Below are positions 31,301 through 39,599 of a DNA stretch of 43,812 bases, one piece after another; the first letter of the stretch is position 1; each line of letters starts with the position of its first letter. The stretch covers positions 662,959 through 706,770 of the forward strand of contig NC_049979.1 in the NCBI RefSeq assembly GCF_000003815.2, given 5' to 3'. Made by a program: the position numbers and the translations under genes. The notes under the pieces are model-generated. The model searched no databases. It was not told where the DNA came from and saw only the letters and a program-made list of their open reading frames with translations. Source of the DNA: Branchiostoma floridae. Taxonomy: Eukaryota > Chordata > Leptocardii > Amphioxiformes > Branchiostomatidae.

Positions 31301-33513
31301 GCATCGTGAAGCAAGACGGACTGCCGGTAAGCTTACAGTCTTTTGGGTTTTTCCAACTCTCATAATTCCACCAGGTGCCATAATACCGCCACATCTGCAT
31401 CATAGCAACCTTGTTATGGAGGCCTTCTCAAGATTGTCTTAATAAATATCTGAAGCGATAGACTGCATGATTACTCATGCCATATTGGTAAAATAATGTT
31501 GAATTCTTGTACTTTTTCTCATGTGGTGGTATTGTGAGAGTTGATGTTAGTATTCAAAGTGTTATATTTCGGTACGTAGCAGAACTGTCTCCAGCTTTAA
31601 GTTGTTCAATCCCACTCATTGTTTTGTTGTTAAATCTGTCATATGATTGGTGACTGAGTTGTTGTGCCACCCCAACAGGGGACTACCTTGCTTAACAAAG
31701 GGAAAACAGGGACCTCCTTTGCCCCTCCGGTAAGTCCATCAGTTGGACAGCATCCTGCATGAGCCTGGCTGTTGGTTGCCTTGCTGAACATGCAGTGTTC
31801 TGTGCCTGGGTTGTCCAGAGAGTTTACAAGGAGCTGACTGAAATGCACCAAGCTGACCATTGTGTGATGGATTTGAGGAAGTTCAGTCTGGCATGTAACG
31901 CTAGTTCACCTTTATCCGCGGGGTGACGCATATCCGTTGCTTTCAAAATCAAGGTATTTAAGGCTATCATGCTGACGAAATGTGAGTTCTAACTCCTATA
32001 CTTTGAAAATGTAACAAATTGAAACAACCATCCGTCGACTTGATATTCCTAAATGCGCTGTTTTGGCAAACAATGGATATAGGTTACCCCACGGATAAAG
32101 GTGAACTAGCGTTACATGTACATGTAACAGCATGGGCTTCCTTGTGATGGCATCTTTGTGTATGTTTATGGTGGCCTTGACTTGTCTTTGTTTATGCATG
32201 GTTTCTTCAAATTTACAGTTTTCCTCAAATAGAAGTCATGAATCATTACTGTTGATTGTAACAAGCCTTGAGAAGACAATGGCTTGATTAGATAATTTCA
32301 GTTTAATATAAAAGTTTGTCTAGGATGATTTTGAGAAATTAGCATTACCCAACAAATGAAGGACTAGGAGGTTAATATGATCACTTACAAGTTACATGTA
32401 TGATATCAGGCTGCCATCATGGCTCACAATGACGTTTGGAGTCAGAATACACCATGCTTCATTCTATCACTTTGTGATACTGTATGATACGCATTTCAAA
32501 AGCGTGGTGTTGTGATGTTTTTGAGAGCCAGTTCAGTATCATGTTGGCTGCTAACTGCTTGATTGCTTTTGTGCGCTGCAGTGAAGAACATGAATAGCAT
32601 TTTATAAACATTTCCTTGGGAGGAGTATATTGTTTCTTGTTTTTTTTTTGCATTGTTTGTGACTGTTATGTCCTCCCGGCCACCTGGACTATGGCGACAT
32701 GCACGGTCCCGTATTCCTGCTTGCATTGCAGGCATGTGTGGTGTGTGTGTGATAGTGGAGTTTGGGATCTGAGCACATGCGCATGCTCTCGAACTACCTT
32801 CTACAGAGTTCAAGAGGTAGTTCAGTAGCCCTGAATGGACTGCAAGTGCAATAGTCTTGTTGATGTCTCATTAGTTGGGTTAAACAGCATTGTGTAAAAA
32901 CCTTGTAAAGTGCACCTTTAGTGTACAGGTCGATTTGTAATGCAGTGGTAAGTCTTGTCTACTTTCTGTTGGAAATGAACATGAGATGAGAACATGCAAA
33001 GAAAGTTTGATTGTAAACATGATTGCATAACAAGCTGTACATTGTAGAACATACAGGCCTTATGAGGAAACAGCAAAGATTAGCAAGCTCCATTGATGTT
33101 CATTATCATTGTTTGGAGAAGAAGAAGAAACTGTAGAAGAAACTGACCTAAAAAAAGTATGACTGAAGGTACATGTAAATGTAATAAACTTCCTTGTAGG
33201 ATCTGAGGCTGTTTGACCTCTGAACTCTGACCTCTTGTCTCTCCAGGCATTCCAGTCATGTTTGACCTCTGACCTCTTGTCCCTCCAGGCATTCCAGTCT
33301 TCCTACAGCAGCCTGTCAGGCATGGTGGATCACTTCTTCCCGGCGCTGGACCGCGGGAGCACGACGGAGTTCGAAAAGCCGTCGGAGTACAGCCTCTTCA
33401 CGTACTGGCGGGAACCCCTGCCTGACATCAGCGTCGACATCGACCTTGGCACGACCACTCAAGATCCCCCCGCGGAAAAGACGAGAGAGAAAGTCGCGGA
33501 GAAGAGCAAATAG
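20312..33513 (+). CDS. LPIN: Lipin, phosphatidate phosphatase (join 20312-20488, 22075-22213, 26591-26751, 27397-28087, 28578-29968, 31076-31326, 33289-33513)
   Basis: Mg2+-dependent phosphatidate phosphatase converting phosphatidate to diacylglycerol at ER membranes; vertebrate lipins also act in the nucleus as coactivators. The predicted product is about 1011 residues after allowing for one missing base in exon 5 (human lipin-1 is about 890). N-Lip is about residues 1-110 ([29 protein letters not shown]). A polybasic [10 protein letters not shown] (about 274-283) resembles the vertebrate NLS and lipid-binding patch. A conserved [14 protein letters not shown] block follows. M-Lip lies in exon 5 ([26 protein letters not shown]). 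C-Lip starts near [11 protein letters not shown] and holds the catalytic DIDGT (about 782-786). The C-terminal FTYWREPLP is typical. All splice phases agree. Four of its exon junctions carry tandem copies of themselves. Which vertebrate paralogue it corresponds to cannot be said; invertebrates normally have one. Confidence 0.95.
20809..21420. repeat. Duplicated hAT-like MITE segment
   Basis: 20809-21112 and 21263-21420 share the same left flank (TATCCTATG), the same element end (TAGGGGTTGGTACCGGTACA) and the same right end (TCTGCAAATAGATCCCC). The second copy has an internal deletion. Because the flank is shared, this is a local duplication and not two insertions. The body matches the element at 487-947 in inverse orientation. 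The intervening 21135-21230 also matches 24095-24190. Confidence 0.75.
21421..22074. other. Lipin intron 1, no gene seen
   Basis: Contains the repeat tail at 21893-21975 shared with 385-470. Nothing else is recognised. Confidence 0.5.
22075..22213 (+). CDS. LPIN: Lipin coding exon 2
   Basis: Encodes [18 protein letters not shown] through ATSPIPS plus one base, the second half of N-Lip. The acceptor is TTCCAG|GTGG and the donor TCAG|GTGGGT. The last 33 or so coding bases and the donor are the template of the following 41-bp array. Confidence 0.94.
22181..22704 (+). repeat. 41-bp minisatellite spanning the donor of lipin exon 2
   Basis: Thirteen copies of the exon end (coding for [10 protein letters not shown]) followed by a GT donor: the real one at 22214 and twelve more downstream. 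Donors vary among GTGGGT, GTAGGT, GTGAGT and, last, GTATGA. One unit is 40 bp. The final copy ends at 22704, exactly where 11 units of 41 and one of 40 predict. Confidence 0.96.
22774..23172. mobile_element. MITE with TTTTAGCGTA inverted ends
   Basis: The left end ATCAGTGTTCTAGCCAGGAT..TTTTAGCGTAA is mirrored at the right by TTACGCTAAAATG..CTAGCTAGAACCCTGAT. Internal TTAGCGTRGTGG words repeat. A 13-base G run lies at about 22855-22867. Confidence 0.75.
23173..25340. other. Lipin intron 2, middle part
   Basis: No exon is found. 23440-23580 is a decayed relative of the CGCGGT element. 24090-24330 contains a dispersed retroelement-like piece, whose left part is shared with 21135-21230. Its minus strand reads [19 protein letters not shown], but I do not recognise the family with certainty. 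Confidence 0.45.
25341..26100. repeat. About 20-bp GGGGATCAAAATCACAG minisatellite, interrupted
   Basis: Degenerate units at 25345-25680 and 26040-26100 share GGGGATC(A/T)AAATCACAG. The array is split by the MITE at 25681-25990. Confidence 0.85.
25681..25990. mobile_element. MITE inside the minisatellite
   Basis: Perfect 16-bp terminal inverted repeats: CAGGGCTCGAAATACC at 25681-25696 and its exact inverse at 25975-25990. The interior has repeated ACCTGCA and TTTTACCTGCA words. Fragments of the same family can be seen near 2076-2150 and 17220-17240. Confidence 0.85.
26012..26592 (+). repeat. 33/34-bp minisatellite spanning the acceptor of lipin exon 3
   Basis: Two unit types. Type A (26104-26256, about 5 copies plus one outlier at 26019-26048) carries TGCTATGCTGAAAAGGCC. 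Type B (26257-26590) carries the acceptor-like TCTGTCCCCTGTAG|GCC, nine decoys and then the real TCTGTCCCCTACAG|GTGC. Both types contain GGTGAGAACAGTG, a good donor consensus in the CCAG|GTGAGA form. Confidence 0.95.
26591..26751 (+). CDS. LPIN: Lipin coding exon 3
   Basis: Encodes (G)[16 protein letters not shown] through GRGPANK. The acceptor is CCTACAG|GTGC and the donor AAG|GTAACC, phase 0. It corresponds to the end of N-Lip and the start of the variable linker. Confidence 0.92.
26752..27396. other. Lipin intron 3 with a perfect hairpin
   Basis: The intron holds an 18-bp perfect inverted repeat at 27141-27182 with a 6-base loop, and an outer GCCAAA..TTTGGC pair. A neighbouring segment (27085-27120) matches 39600-39645 in inverse orientation. 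Confidence 0.7.
27397..28087 (+). CDS. LPIN: Lipin coding exon 4
   Basis: 230 codons, [15 protein letters not shown] to WGELPQ, plus one base. It contains the polybasic patch [10 protein letters not shown] and the conserved WNWGELPQ. The acceptor is TTTTCAG|GTGAC and the donor CAAG|GTTTAG. Rich in Ser, Pro, Glu and Asp, it is probably disordered and phosphorylated. Retention of the next intron would end at a stop at 28180-28182. Confidence 0.93.
28331..28373. repeat. (TA)n(TG)n microsatellite
   Basis: Compound dinucleotide run in lipin intron 4. Confidence 0.95.
28549..28574 (+). repeat. (TC)n microsatellite forming the exon 5 polypyrimidine tract
   Basis: About 13 TC units directly before the CAAG|GC acceptor of lipin exon 5. 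Length changes here would change the splicing tract itself. Confidence 0.9.
28578..29968 (+). CDS. LPIN: Lipin coding exon 5 (M-Lip and catalytic core), apparent 1-base deletion
   Basis: Starts (G)[11 protein letters not shown] in the frame fixed by exon 4. Around the G run at 28708-28711 the lipin-like reading moves by one base: after SPKPG it resumes as [14 protein letters not shown] in the next frame, which then runs open to the end. One extra G would restore a single frame. This is either an assembly or sequencing error or a null allele. The rest carries M-Lip, a lysine/glutamate run ([11 protein letters not shown]), the C-Lip start and DIDGT at 29752-29766. Donor AAAG|GTTGGT. Confidence 0.92.
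30072..30414. mobile_element. MITE with AGGGTTGGACAAG inverted ends
   Basis: The left end AGGGTTGGACAAGT and the right end ACTTGTCCAACCCT are exact inverses. The interior repeats TTGCCCGATTGGGCAAGTG, itself nearly palindromic, and GGACAAGTGAA. CTATAC occurs on both flanks, so a target duplication is possible but imperfect. Confidence 0.85.
30450..31089 (+). repeat. 43-bp minisatellite spanning the acceptor of lipin exon 6
   Basis: Fourteen copies of TTCCCTCCAG|GTCCCCTGCTCCTG, the last being the real acceptor. The leftmost copy (30479-30510) reproduces 32 bases of exon 6 with one mismatch, whereas inner units carry only 14 and then TAG. In one unit the acceptor AG is mutated to AT (near 30644). 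Confidence 0.96.
31076..31326 (+). CDS. LPIN: Lipin coding exon 6
   Basis: Encodes (G)[18 protein letters not shown] through [16 protein letters not shown], part of the C-Lip haloacid-dehalogenase fold. The acceptor is CCTCCAG|GTCC and the donor CCG|GTAAGC, phase 0. Confidence 0.95.
31679..31729 (+). CDS. LPIN: Candidate 17-codon lipin cassette exon
   Basis: 51 bases between CCCCAACAG and GTAAGT, phase 0 on both sides, open, reading [17 protein letters not shown]. It would fit between exons 6 and 8 without a frame change. Skipping it gives [14 protein letters not shown], which already aligns well with other lipins, so it would be an alternative exon if real. Confidence 0.4.
31892..32118. mobile_element. 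MITE, best-preserved copy of the TTTATCCGCGGGGT family
   Basis: The ends CATGTAACGCTAGTTCACCT and AGGTGAACTAGCGTTACATG are exact inverses. The inverted region continues through TTTATCCG(C/T)GGGGT to a CATATCC/TATATCC for about 45 bp per arm. Lies in the lipin intron before exon 8. Confidence 0.9.
32119..33209. other. Lipin intron before exon 8, no gene seen
   Basis: Only short ORFs and AT-rich sequence. Confidence 0.4.
33210..33300 (+). repeat. Two-copy duplication spanning the acceptor of lipin exon 8
   Basis: The block GTTTGACCTCTG..ACCTCTTGTCYCTCCAG|GCATTCCAGTC occurs at 33210-33257 and again at 33260-33300. Both copies hold an intact acceptor and the start of the exon. Using the upstream acceptor (exon from 33247) adds exactly 42 bases, 14 codons without a stop. 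Confidence 0.93.
33289..33513 (+). CDS. LPIN: Lipin terminal coding exon
   Basis: Encodes [20 protein letters not shown] through [14 protein letters not shown] to a lysine-rich tail ending EKSK and TAG at 33511. This is the conserved C-terminal end of lipins. Acceptor CCCTCCAG|GCATTC. Confidence 0.95.
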   Translation, partial: AFQSSYSSLSGMVDHFFPALDRGSTTEFEKPSEYSLFTYWREPLPDISVDIDLGTTTQDPPAEKTREKVAEKSK

Positions 33514-33959
33514 ATGAGTTATCATGATGGGACACTTTTGTACATTTGATAATGATTGACATGATAAATCTACTTGCCACTAATTTTTTTTCCGGAACAG
33601 AGTAGAGTAGTAAGTTGAGACCCTTCGACTGAGAAGTCTACTTGCCACTGGTTTCTTTTCTGAAACAGAATAGAGTAGTAAGTTGAGACTCTTCGACCGA
33701 GAAGAGTTACAACTTGTACCTTTCATCAGCTGAGTCTTGATTTTTCGTCTTAGTGAAGTATTTTGCGGAAGATGCTGCAGTGAATGAATGAATGTTATGC
33801 TGGCCATATGTTTTGTTTAACATCTCCCTGCTGCATAAACAGATACAAATTCAGTTCCAAGCAGCTTTCATAGTAGGCTAAATGTTCTATTCCAGCTTTG
33901 CCATCTGTGTATGGAGGCTAGGACAAATCTCTAGGTTATTGCCGGCACATACAATGTAT

Positions 33960-34188
33960 AGCCTGGGTACCATCTGATTTCTACCGAGGCTACTCGCACT
34001 TGGTACCGTTAGGGTAGCGGTAGAAATCCCNNNNNNNNNNNNNNNNNNNNNNNNNNNNNNNNNNNNNNNNNNNNNNNNNNNNNNNNNNNNNNNNNNNNNN
34101 NNNNNNNNNNNNNNNNNNNNNNNNNNNNNNGCGGTAGAATCGGGTAGCGAGTGCAAGGAGACTCGGTAGAAAGGATGGTACCCAGGCT
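33960..34188. mobile_element. Foldback element AGCCTGGGTACCATC with an internal gap
   Basis: The left TAGCCTGGGTACCATC..TTCTACCGAGGCTACTCGCACTTG is mirrored at the right by TGCAAGGAGACTCGGTAGAA..GATGGTACCCAGGCTA. The 100-N gap lies at the centre, so the loop is unknown. Confidence 0.85.
34031..34130. other. Assembly gap (100 N)
   Basis: The round length of 100 suggests a gap of unknown true size. It lies between the arms of the foldback element. Confidence 1.
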
Positions 34189-34213
34189 AAGCACATAGAA
34201 GTGCTAAAATAAA

Positions 34214-34831
34214 ATTGGCACCTGTTGCTGCTTCATAATGTTAATGATTTAAAAGCTTTTCCTTGAGTGGTTCATGAAGGGTGCTATGAAAGGTAATTTA
34301 TTACATGTGGTATAAGAAGGTATCCACTTGGATGATTTTTCAGTCAGCTGCTATTGACATGTACTCAAGGTAGCATCTTTGCTAAGTTAGGTTTTGGGCT
34401 GCTTTAAGACTAAGCAAGGTCGAGGTTTGAAGTGTGCATATGCAGTGTGGTGCATTACGAGTGGTTCGTCAAAGTTGAAGGCCTCTGGCCAGTCTTCATG
34501 TATACGAGCAACCAGGATGATGTCACGATGACGCAGAAAGGCAAAAGATTAATTTACATATCAATTTGTGATTTATCTGATTTCTCAGATATTAACTGGT
34601 AATGCGATCTGCTGACGTCCTGGTAGGCACCAGTTGTAGACTACCCCGCATGTAAACAAAAACACTGATGTAAACAAAAACAGTGAGTGATCACTCGTAT
34701 TGCCAAAGGCCTTCAGCTTCACATGCATCACACTGCACATATGCGCTCCAAACTGTAGCTTATTCAGGTTACGGACAGACTAAAGATGGAAAGATGGTAC
34801 GTTGGCTGCACATCCTTTGCAATATGGCCAG
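34214..34831. other. Lipin downstream, no gene seen
   Basis: Nothing is recognised beyond weak similarity of 34420-34490 to 36440-36510 (GTGCAT, GTGGTGCATT and GAGTGGT-like words). Confidence 0.4.
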
Positions 34832-35235
34832 TGCATTACTGCAGAATTACTGCCAGCTGCTGCATTACTGCAGAATTACTGCCAGCTGCTACATTACTGC
34901 AGAATTACTGCCAGCTACTGGAGCATTACTGCAGAATTACTGCCAGCTACTGGAGCATTGCTGTAGTATTACTACCAATTGCTGCCACATTACTGCAGAA
35001 TCATGGCCAGCTACTGGAGCATTACTGTAGTATTACTACCAATTGCTGCCACATTACTGCAGAATTATTACCAGCTGCTACTGAATTACTGCAGAATTAC
35101 TGCCAGCTACTGGAGCATTACTGTAGTATTACTACCAATTGCTGCCGCATTACTGTAGTATTACTACCAGCTGCTGCATTACTGCAGAATTACTGCCAGC
35201 TGCTACAATACATCAGAATTACTGCCAGCTGCTAC
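34832..35235. repeat. About 30-bp minisatellite (ATTACTGCAGAATTACTGCC)
   Basis: Variable units of CATTACTGCAGAATTACTGCC plus AGCTGCT or AGCTACTGGAG, with an alternative unit type ATTACTGTAGTATTACTACC plus AATTGCTGC. ORFs across it are products of the repeat. No exon is recognised beside it. Confidence 0.9.
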
Positions 35236-37978
35236 TTTTTTTTGCTACATACAATAAAAGCTGCCAAATCAAGCATTAGGATGAGGTTAATAGTGTGGCA
35301 ATGTTAATAGTGTGGCAATGTTCTTTTCTTGCCTAATACTTTCTGTATTCCATAGTTGCAGCTGATTATATGATTATTGCTCTTGAGTACACACTCGTCT
35401 GTGGCACATGATGTTGTGCTTTACACTGATTGCCAAACCCCTTATGTTTATCAAAAGCCACTCCCCAAGGCGATGGGGACAGTTGCTATGTAGAACTGCT
35501 CTACAAAAAACTGTACGTAAGATTATATATATGTAAGTGATGTCACAGAAAATGACAGGTAGTGTCTCAGATGTAGGTTGTACATGTGACCTGTGTTTTC
35601 TGAGAGAACAGAATATACTGTATAATAGCATATAGATAAATATGTACAACAAACATGGAAATCACTCAATTATTTTACATGATATTTTGCTGTTAATTGT
35701 TTCACTTGACATTGTTGATGAGAGGTGAAGTTATCCTGTTCACTGTGATAAAATGGACATCTTATTATCATGATTATGTCATCATTCTGATTATCACATG
35801 GTTTAGGGAAGATACATGTCTTTTCAAGCCTTCCTTTCATTGAACAGATCCATGCGTGTAGCATGGTAACTGTGAATGGCAAGGATAAGTGATTTTGTAC
35901 GGGTTTTTTTGTAGGTATTGTCCATATTGTGACAAGTCAGCGAACTGTGTACATAGAAATAAATAAATGTCCGTCTGTACTACATAAGCTATGAGAAACA
36001 TGTTAACAAAGTTTATGATTTTTACATGCCATCAGAACGTTGGAAATAAGAGATTTTTTGTTGCCATAATGTTAACAATGTAAATAGATGACTACTATGA
36101 CATAACGGGTCAAGAGTGTAACCAGCTTATTTCTATGTTAAAAACAGAATAATTTGAAAAGAAAACAGAACAGAGTATTAATTAGCAGAAAGACTTAATG
36201 AACAGGTTCCCTCACCAGCGGTGGATGTAAAAAAAAGTATTGTCCATGGAGGAAGTTTAGACAGTTTCTTCTTGATTTCTCCTTAAAATATTTTTGACAG
36301 ATACTCAATAAATGGTAATCTTCAAGCAGGAGATGTATACATGTAGATGCCTGAAAAAAGGAAAACACTACCAGTAAAACATCTGCTTAGAGAATGTGGA
36401 AATGAGTTGTCAATGGTCCATGGAACTCTGGAATTAGCCAGTTTACGGTTTGTACTGTGCATGTGGAGTTTGGTGCATTCTGAGTACCATTAAAGGCCCT
36501 TGAGACTAGCGAAAGACGTCTGGACATGTGATCAAGCATGGTCTAGACAAAAACTGTTAGGGGCCTTCACCCTTGACCTCGCACATGAGCAGTTCACACT
36601 GTGACATGGCCTATTCCAGATGGTTATGCTGAGAAATGTATATATACAACATCATGGACATTTGTACTGGTTTTGATACAATCTATACTATTGAGGATTA
36701 GATATGAGCAGCTTATGATTTTGTGAAGCATATCCCGATTATCAACAGGAAAATGAATGGCGTGTTTACCTGCATGCATGTTCAGAATTTTTCTATTGAT
36801 AGTTGCAATATGACATCGAAAACAGGAGATATTTTTGTTGTAAAATAACAAAAGGCAATGTTATGGGCAGTGGCCCTTGACAGGCACAACTGAAGTTGTA
36901 AGGCATTTCTTGTAACCAGTAACATTTTGTTCATGGTTTGAAAACTTTTTTTGCAAGACTGGTTTTATGGCCTCTGATGCTACTGATTACTTTGTCGTTG
37001 AATTCCTTTTGCCGAGTCGATTACATCCAGGAAAGCCTTACATGTTCTGTTCAGGTTAATGATTATGTATGGTCGGAAATATTTCTAGAATTAAAGAAAG
37101 AAGGGATGTAGCTATCTTAGTTTTAATTGTTGGCCAGTAGAATGATTTTTAATGTTCAATGTGTTGTCAATCTGGCTAAGTTTCATTTCTATTTATCCAT
37201 AATGTTATGATGGGTCATGTTATGTTGATTTTGTTTCAGTGCCGTCCTGAAATGAAGAATTTGTGTTCCGTATTTATTAATATTTGATTCAACAACTTAC
37301 TGTCCACTGATTATGAAGGATATTAAAGATTATATACATTATCTTTCTGCATTGGAGAGTGGATGCCATCCTTGTTCATTCATGTACTTGGCTAAGGGCT
37401 CCAAGCATCGTACGTCCATCAGATTGTAAGGTTTGATCCCCACACACCGGGAGGACTGGTACTCTTTCGATAAAAGTGCTGGGTTCTCTAGCGTGCTCAT
37501 GATGCGGTGGTCGTTAAAGAGTGAGCCGGAATGGAATTCACATTCCGGTTTATGTGTCTTTAAGGTTTTGCCCCCGAAACCTGCTGGGCTCTTTACATGT
37601 GACTTGAGTAATATCTATGACAATTATGTTTAACGTTACGTGGGTGAGTCAAAACGCAGCAAGTGAGTTTATAGCAACCTCCTTATTTCATCAAATGTAT
37701 TGAACTTTTGGCACAAAGATAAAGGCATATCTTGTTGAGACTGAAATTTGTTGTTCAGATTCTTATGAGTGACTGATTGGACCTCAACTGACCACAATCT
37801 TAGCAGTCCATCAGAAGATCAGTTCTTCTACACCGCACTCACTTAGATGGCCTTACATTACTATAGGAAGCTGTAAACACGCTTGTATAATGGTACATTT
37901 CTTTGTAGGCTACATGCTAATTTTCATTTCTTACAGTTCCTCTTTTACAGCTGCTATGATATTAGCGCCCTGAGTCAA
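35236..37978. other. Intergenic, no gene recognised
   Basis: AT-rich with several AATAAA (35958-35967, 36306) and an ATTAAA (37322) on the plus strand, so it may include distal lipin 3' UTR. Short ORFs show no domain. Confidence 0.4.
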
Positions 37979-38398
37979 TGCAGTACAAGAGGGCCCCAAT
38001 GGGGGAGTCCCGACAACGCTCTACGTTAAATTCTGATGGCCTGCTACGTATTACGCTGAATTCAGGAAGCCTCTCTACGCTTTACGCTAAATTCGATAAA
38101 TTCCAAAAGCTTCACACACATTATGTAGAACTCATCACCGAGCGACGGAGCGTTTGTGTCAAAGATGGTACAAAAGTTGAGTTGAAAGTATTCATGGTAA
38201 CCGGCGGCAGAGGCGGCGGCGGCAGCAAATTTCTAACTCGGGGGCGCAAAAATTATATTGCTGACCGAATTTTTATCATCTTGAGCGCCTATTAAAGGCG
38301 CGTCCATCTTAGGGGGTCCGGGGGCATGCTCCCCGGGAAAATTTTGAAATCTCGACCCTCTGAAACGCTATTTCCTGCATTTGAGGGGGCAACTTTTT

Positions 38399-38728
38399 TT
38401 TTGCAGACTAGAAATGAAAACAGAATTGCAATGGATGTCACTTGAAGACAGAAGGAAAATGTCCAGACTTTTCATGATGTATAAAATGACCAATAAACTG
38501 GTGGACGTACCGACTGATGAGTATCTACTACCAGCTCAAAAAAGAACAAGAAACAGTCATGCCTTCAAGTACCAGAGTTACCAACCTAGGATGGATATGT
38601 TCAAAAATTCGTACTTTCCCAGAACTATCGTGGAGTGGAATTTGTTATCACCAAGCACAGTAGGGGCCTCTTCTCTGGATAGTTTTAAAGAACGCTTGCA
38701 GATAGATGTGCAGAAGTTAGGTGTGACG
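38399..38728 (+). pseudogene. Fragment of a LINE reverse-transcriptase C-terminal tail
   Basis: Open reading with LQWMSLEDRRKMSRLFMMYK, then VDVPTDEYLLP, RTRNSHAFKYQ and YFPRTIVEWNLL. This is the tail that follows the reverse-transcriptase domain in many non-LTR elements (RRK.SRL..MYK, FFPRTI.EWN). The catalytic part is missing. It is inserted within the repeat array, between its first two copies. Confidence 0.8.
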
Positions 38729-39450
38729 GATCGTTCCAAGAGGGGTCCGGGGGCATGCTCCCCAGGAAAATTTGAAATCTTGACCCTCTAAAACGCCATT
38801 TCCCTCGTTTTGACGGGCATATTTTGCTGCCAGACTAAGCTAAGTTTGATGACAATTCCGTTAGAAAGACACATAGCTTTAGCGAGGGCGATGCCCCCAA
38901 AATATTTTCACGATTTCGAGTACCGAAGGTGCAAGATATCGCAAGGTTAGTCCGGGGAAATTTCGAAATCTTCACCCTCAAAACGCCATTTTCTGTATTT
39001 TTAGGGACAAATTTTGCTGGAAGACTATGCTAAAGTTAATGCTATTTTTGTCAAGAAAGATGTTTGAGGGCGATGACCCACACAAATACTCACCATGTCG
39101 TTGTGAGCGCCCAGGCGCAAGTCATCGCTAGGGAGGTCCGGAGAAAATTTTGAAATCTTGACCGTCTAAAACGTTATTTCCTGCATTTGGGGGCCACATT
39201 CTGCTTGTAAACTAAGCTAAGTACGATAGTAAAATTTCTATTTGTTTAAAATATTTTGAGAGCGACGCTCCCGCAACATATTGTTCTGTGCCGTAGACGC
39301 GGGACAGGGAGGTCTGGCAAAATTATGAAATCGGGACTCTCTGAAACGCCATTTCTCGAATTTTCAGGGGTAAATTTTGCCGTTCAACCTAGCTCGATTT
39401 AATGAAATTTCCATCATCAAAAAATACACAAGGTTTCAGCTTGCTTTTTT

Positions 39451-39502
39451 GGGGGGTGGGGGGGGTGGAGGGGGCGATTCCACTCCACCCCCGCCCCCAC
39501 CC
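39451..39502. repeat. G-rich / C-rich hairpin
   Basis: A run of four G tracts (39451-39474) is followed after a 6-base spacer by the near-complement (39481-39502, CCACTCCACCCCCGCCCC). It could form either a hairpin or a G-quadruplex. Confidence 0.7.
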
Positions 39503-39538
39503 AATCATACAGTATTCTCCTAGGCAATACTTAATGCT

Positions 39539-39599
39539 GCCAAAAACAGTTACTCAATTGAGCAACTGGATATGATTTTGCTGGAGTAACTGTTTTGGC
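39539..39599. repeat. Inverted repeat GCCAAAAACAGTTACTC
   Basis: Arms at 39539-39555 and 39584-39599 with one extra base in the left. The loop contains GCAACTGGATATGATTTTG, the same sequence that forms the stem at 27141-27158. Confidence 0.8.

Larger units (their letters stand above)
33514..34213 (+). other. Probable lipin 3' UTR with a tandem duplication and AATAAA
   Basis: 33568-33704 holds two copies of a block of about 68 bp (CTACTTGCCACT, GTAGTAAGTTGAGAC, CTTCGAC). The first AATAAA after the stop is at 34208-34213. Others occur at 35958-35967. The end of the transcript is not proven. Confidence 0.5.

Noticed and set aside
34683-35307. ORFs rich in ALLQNYCQLL
   Set aside because: Minisatellite translation with no domain.
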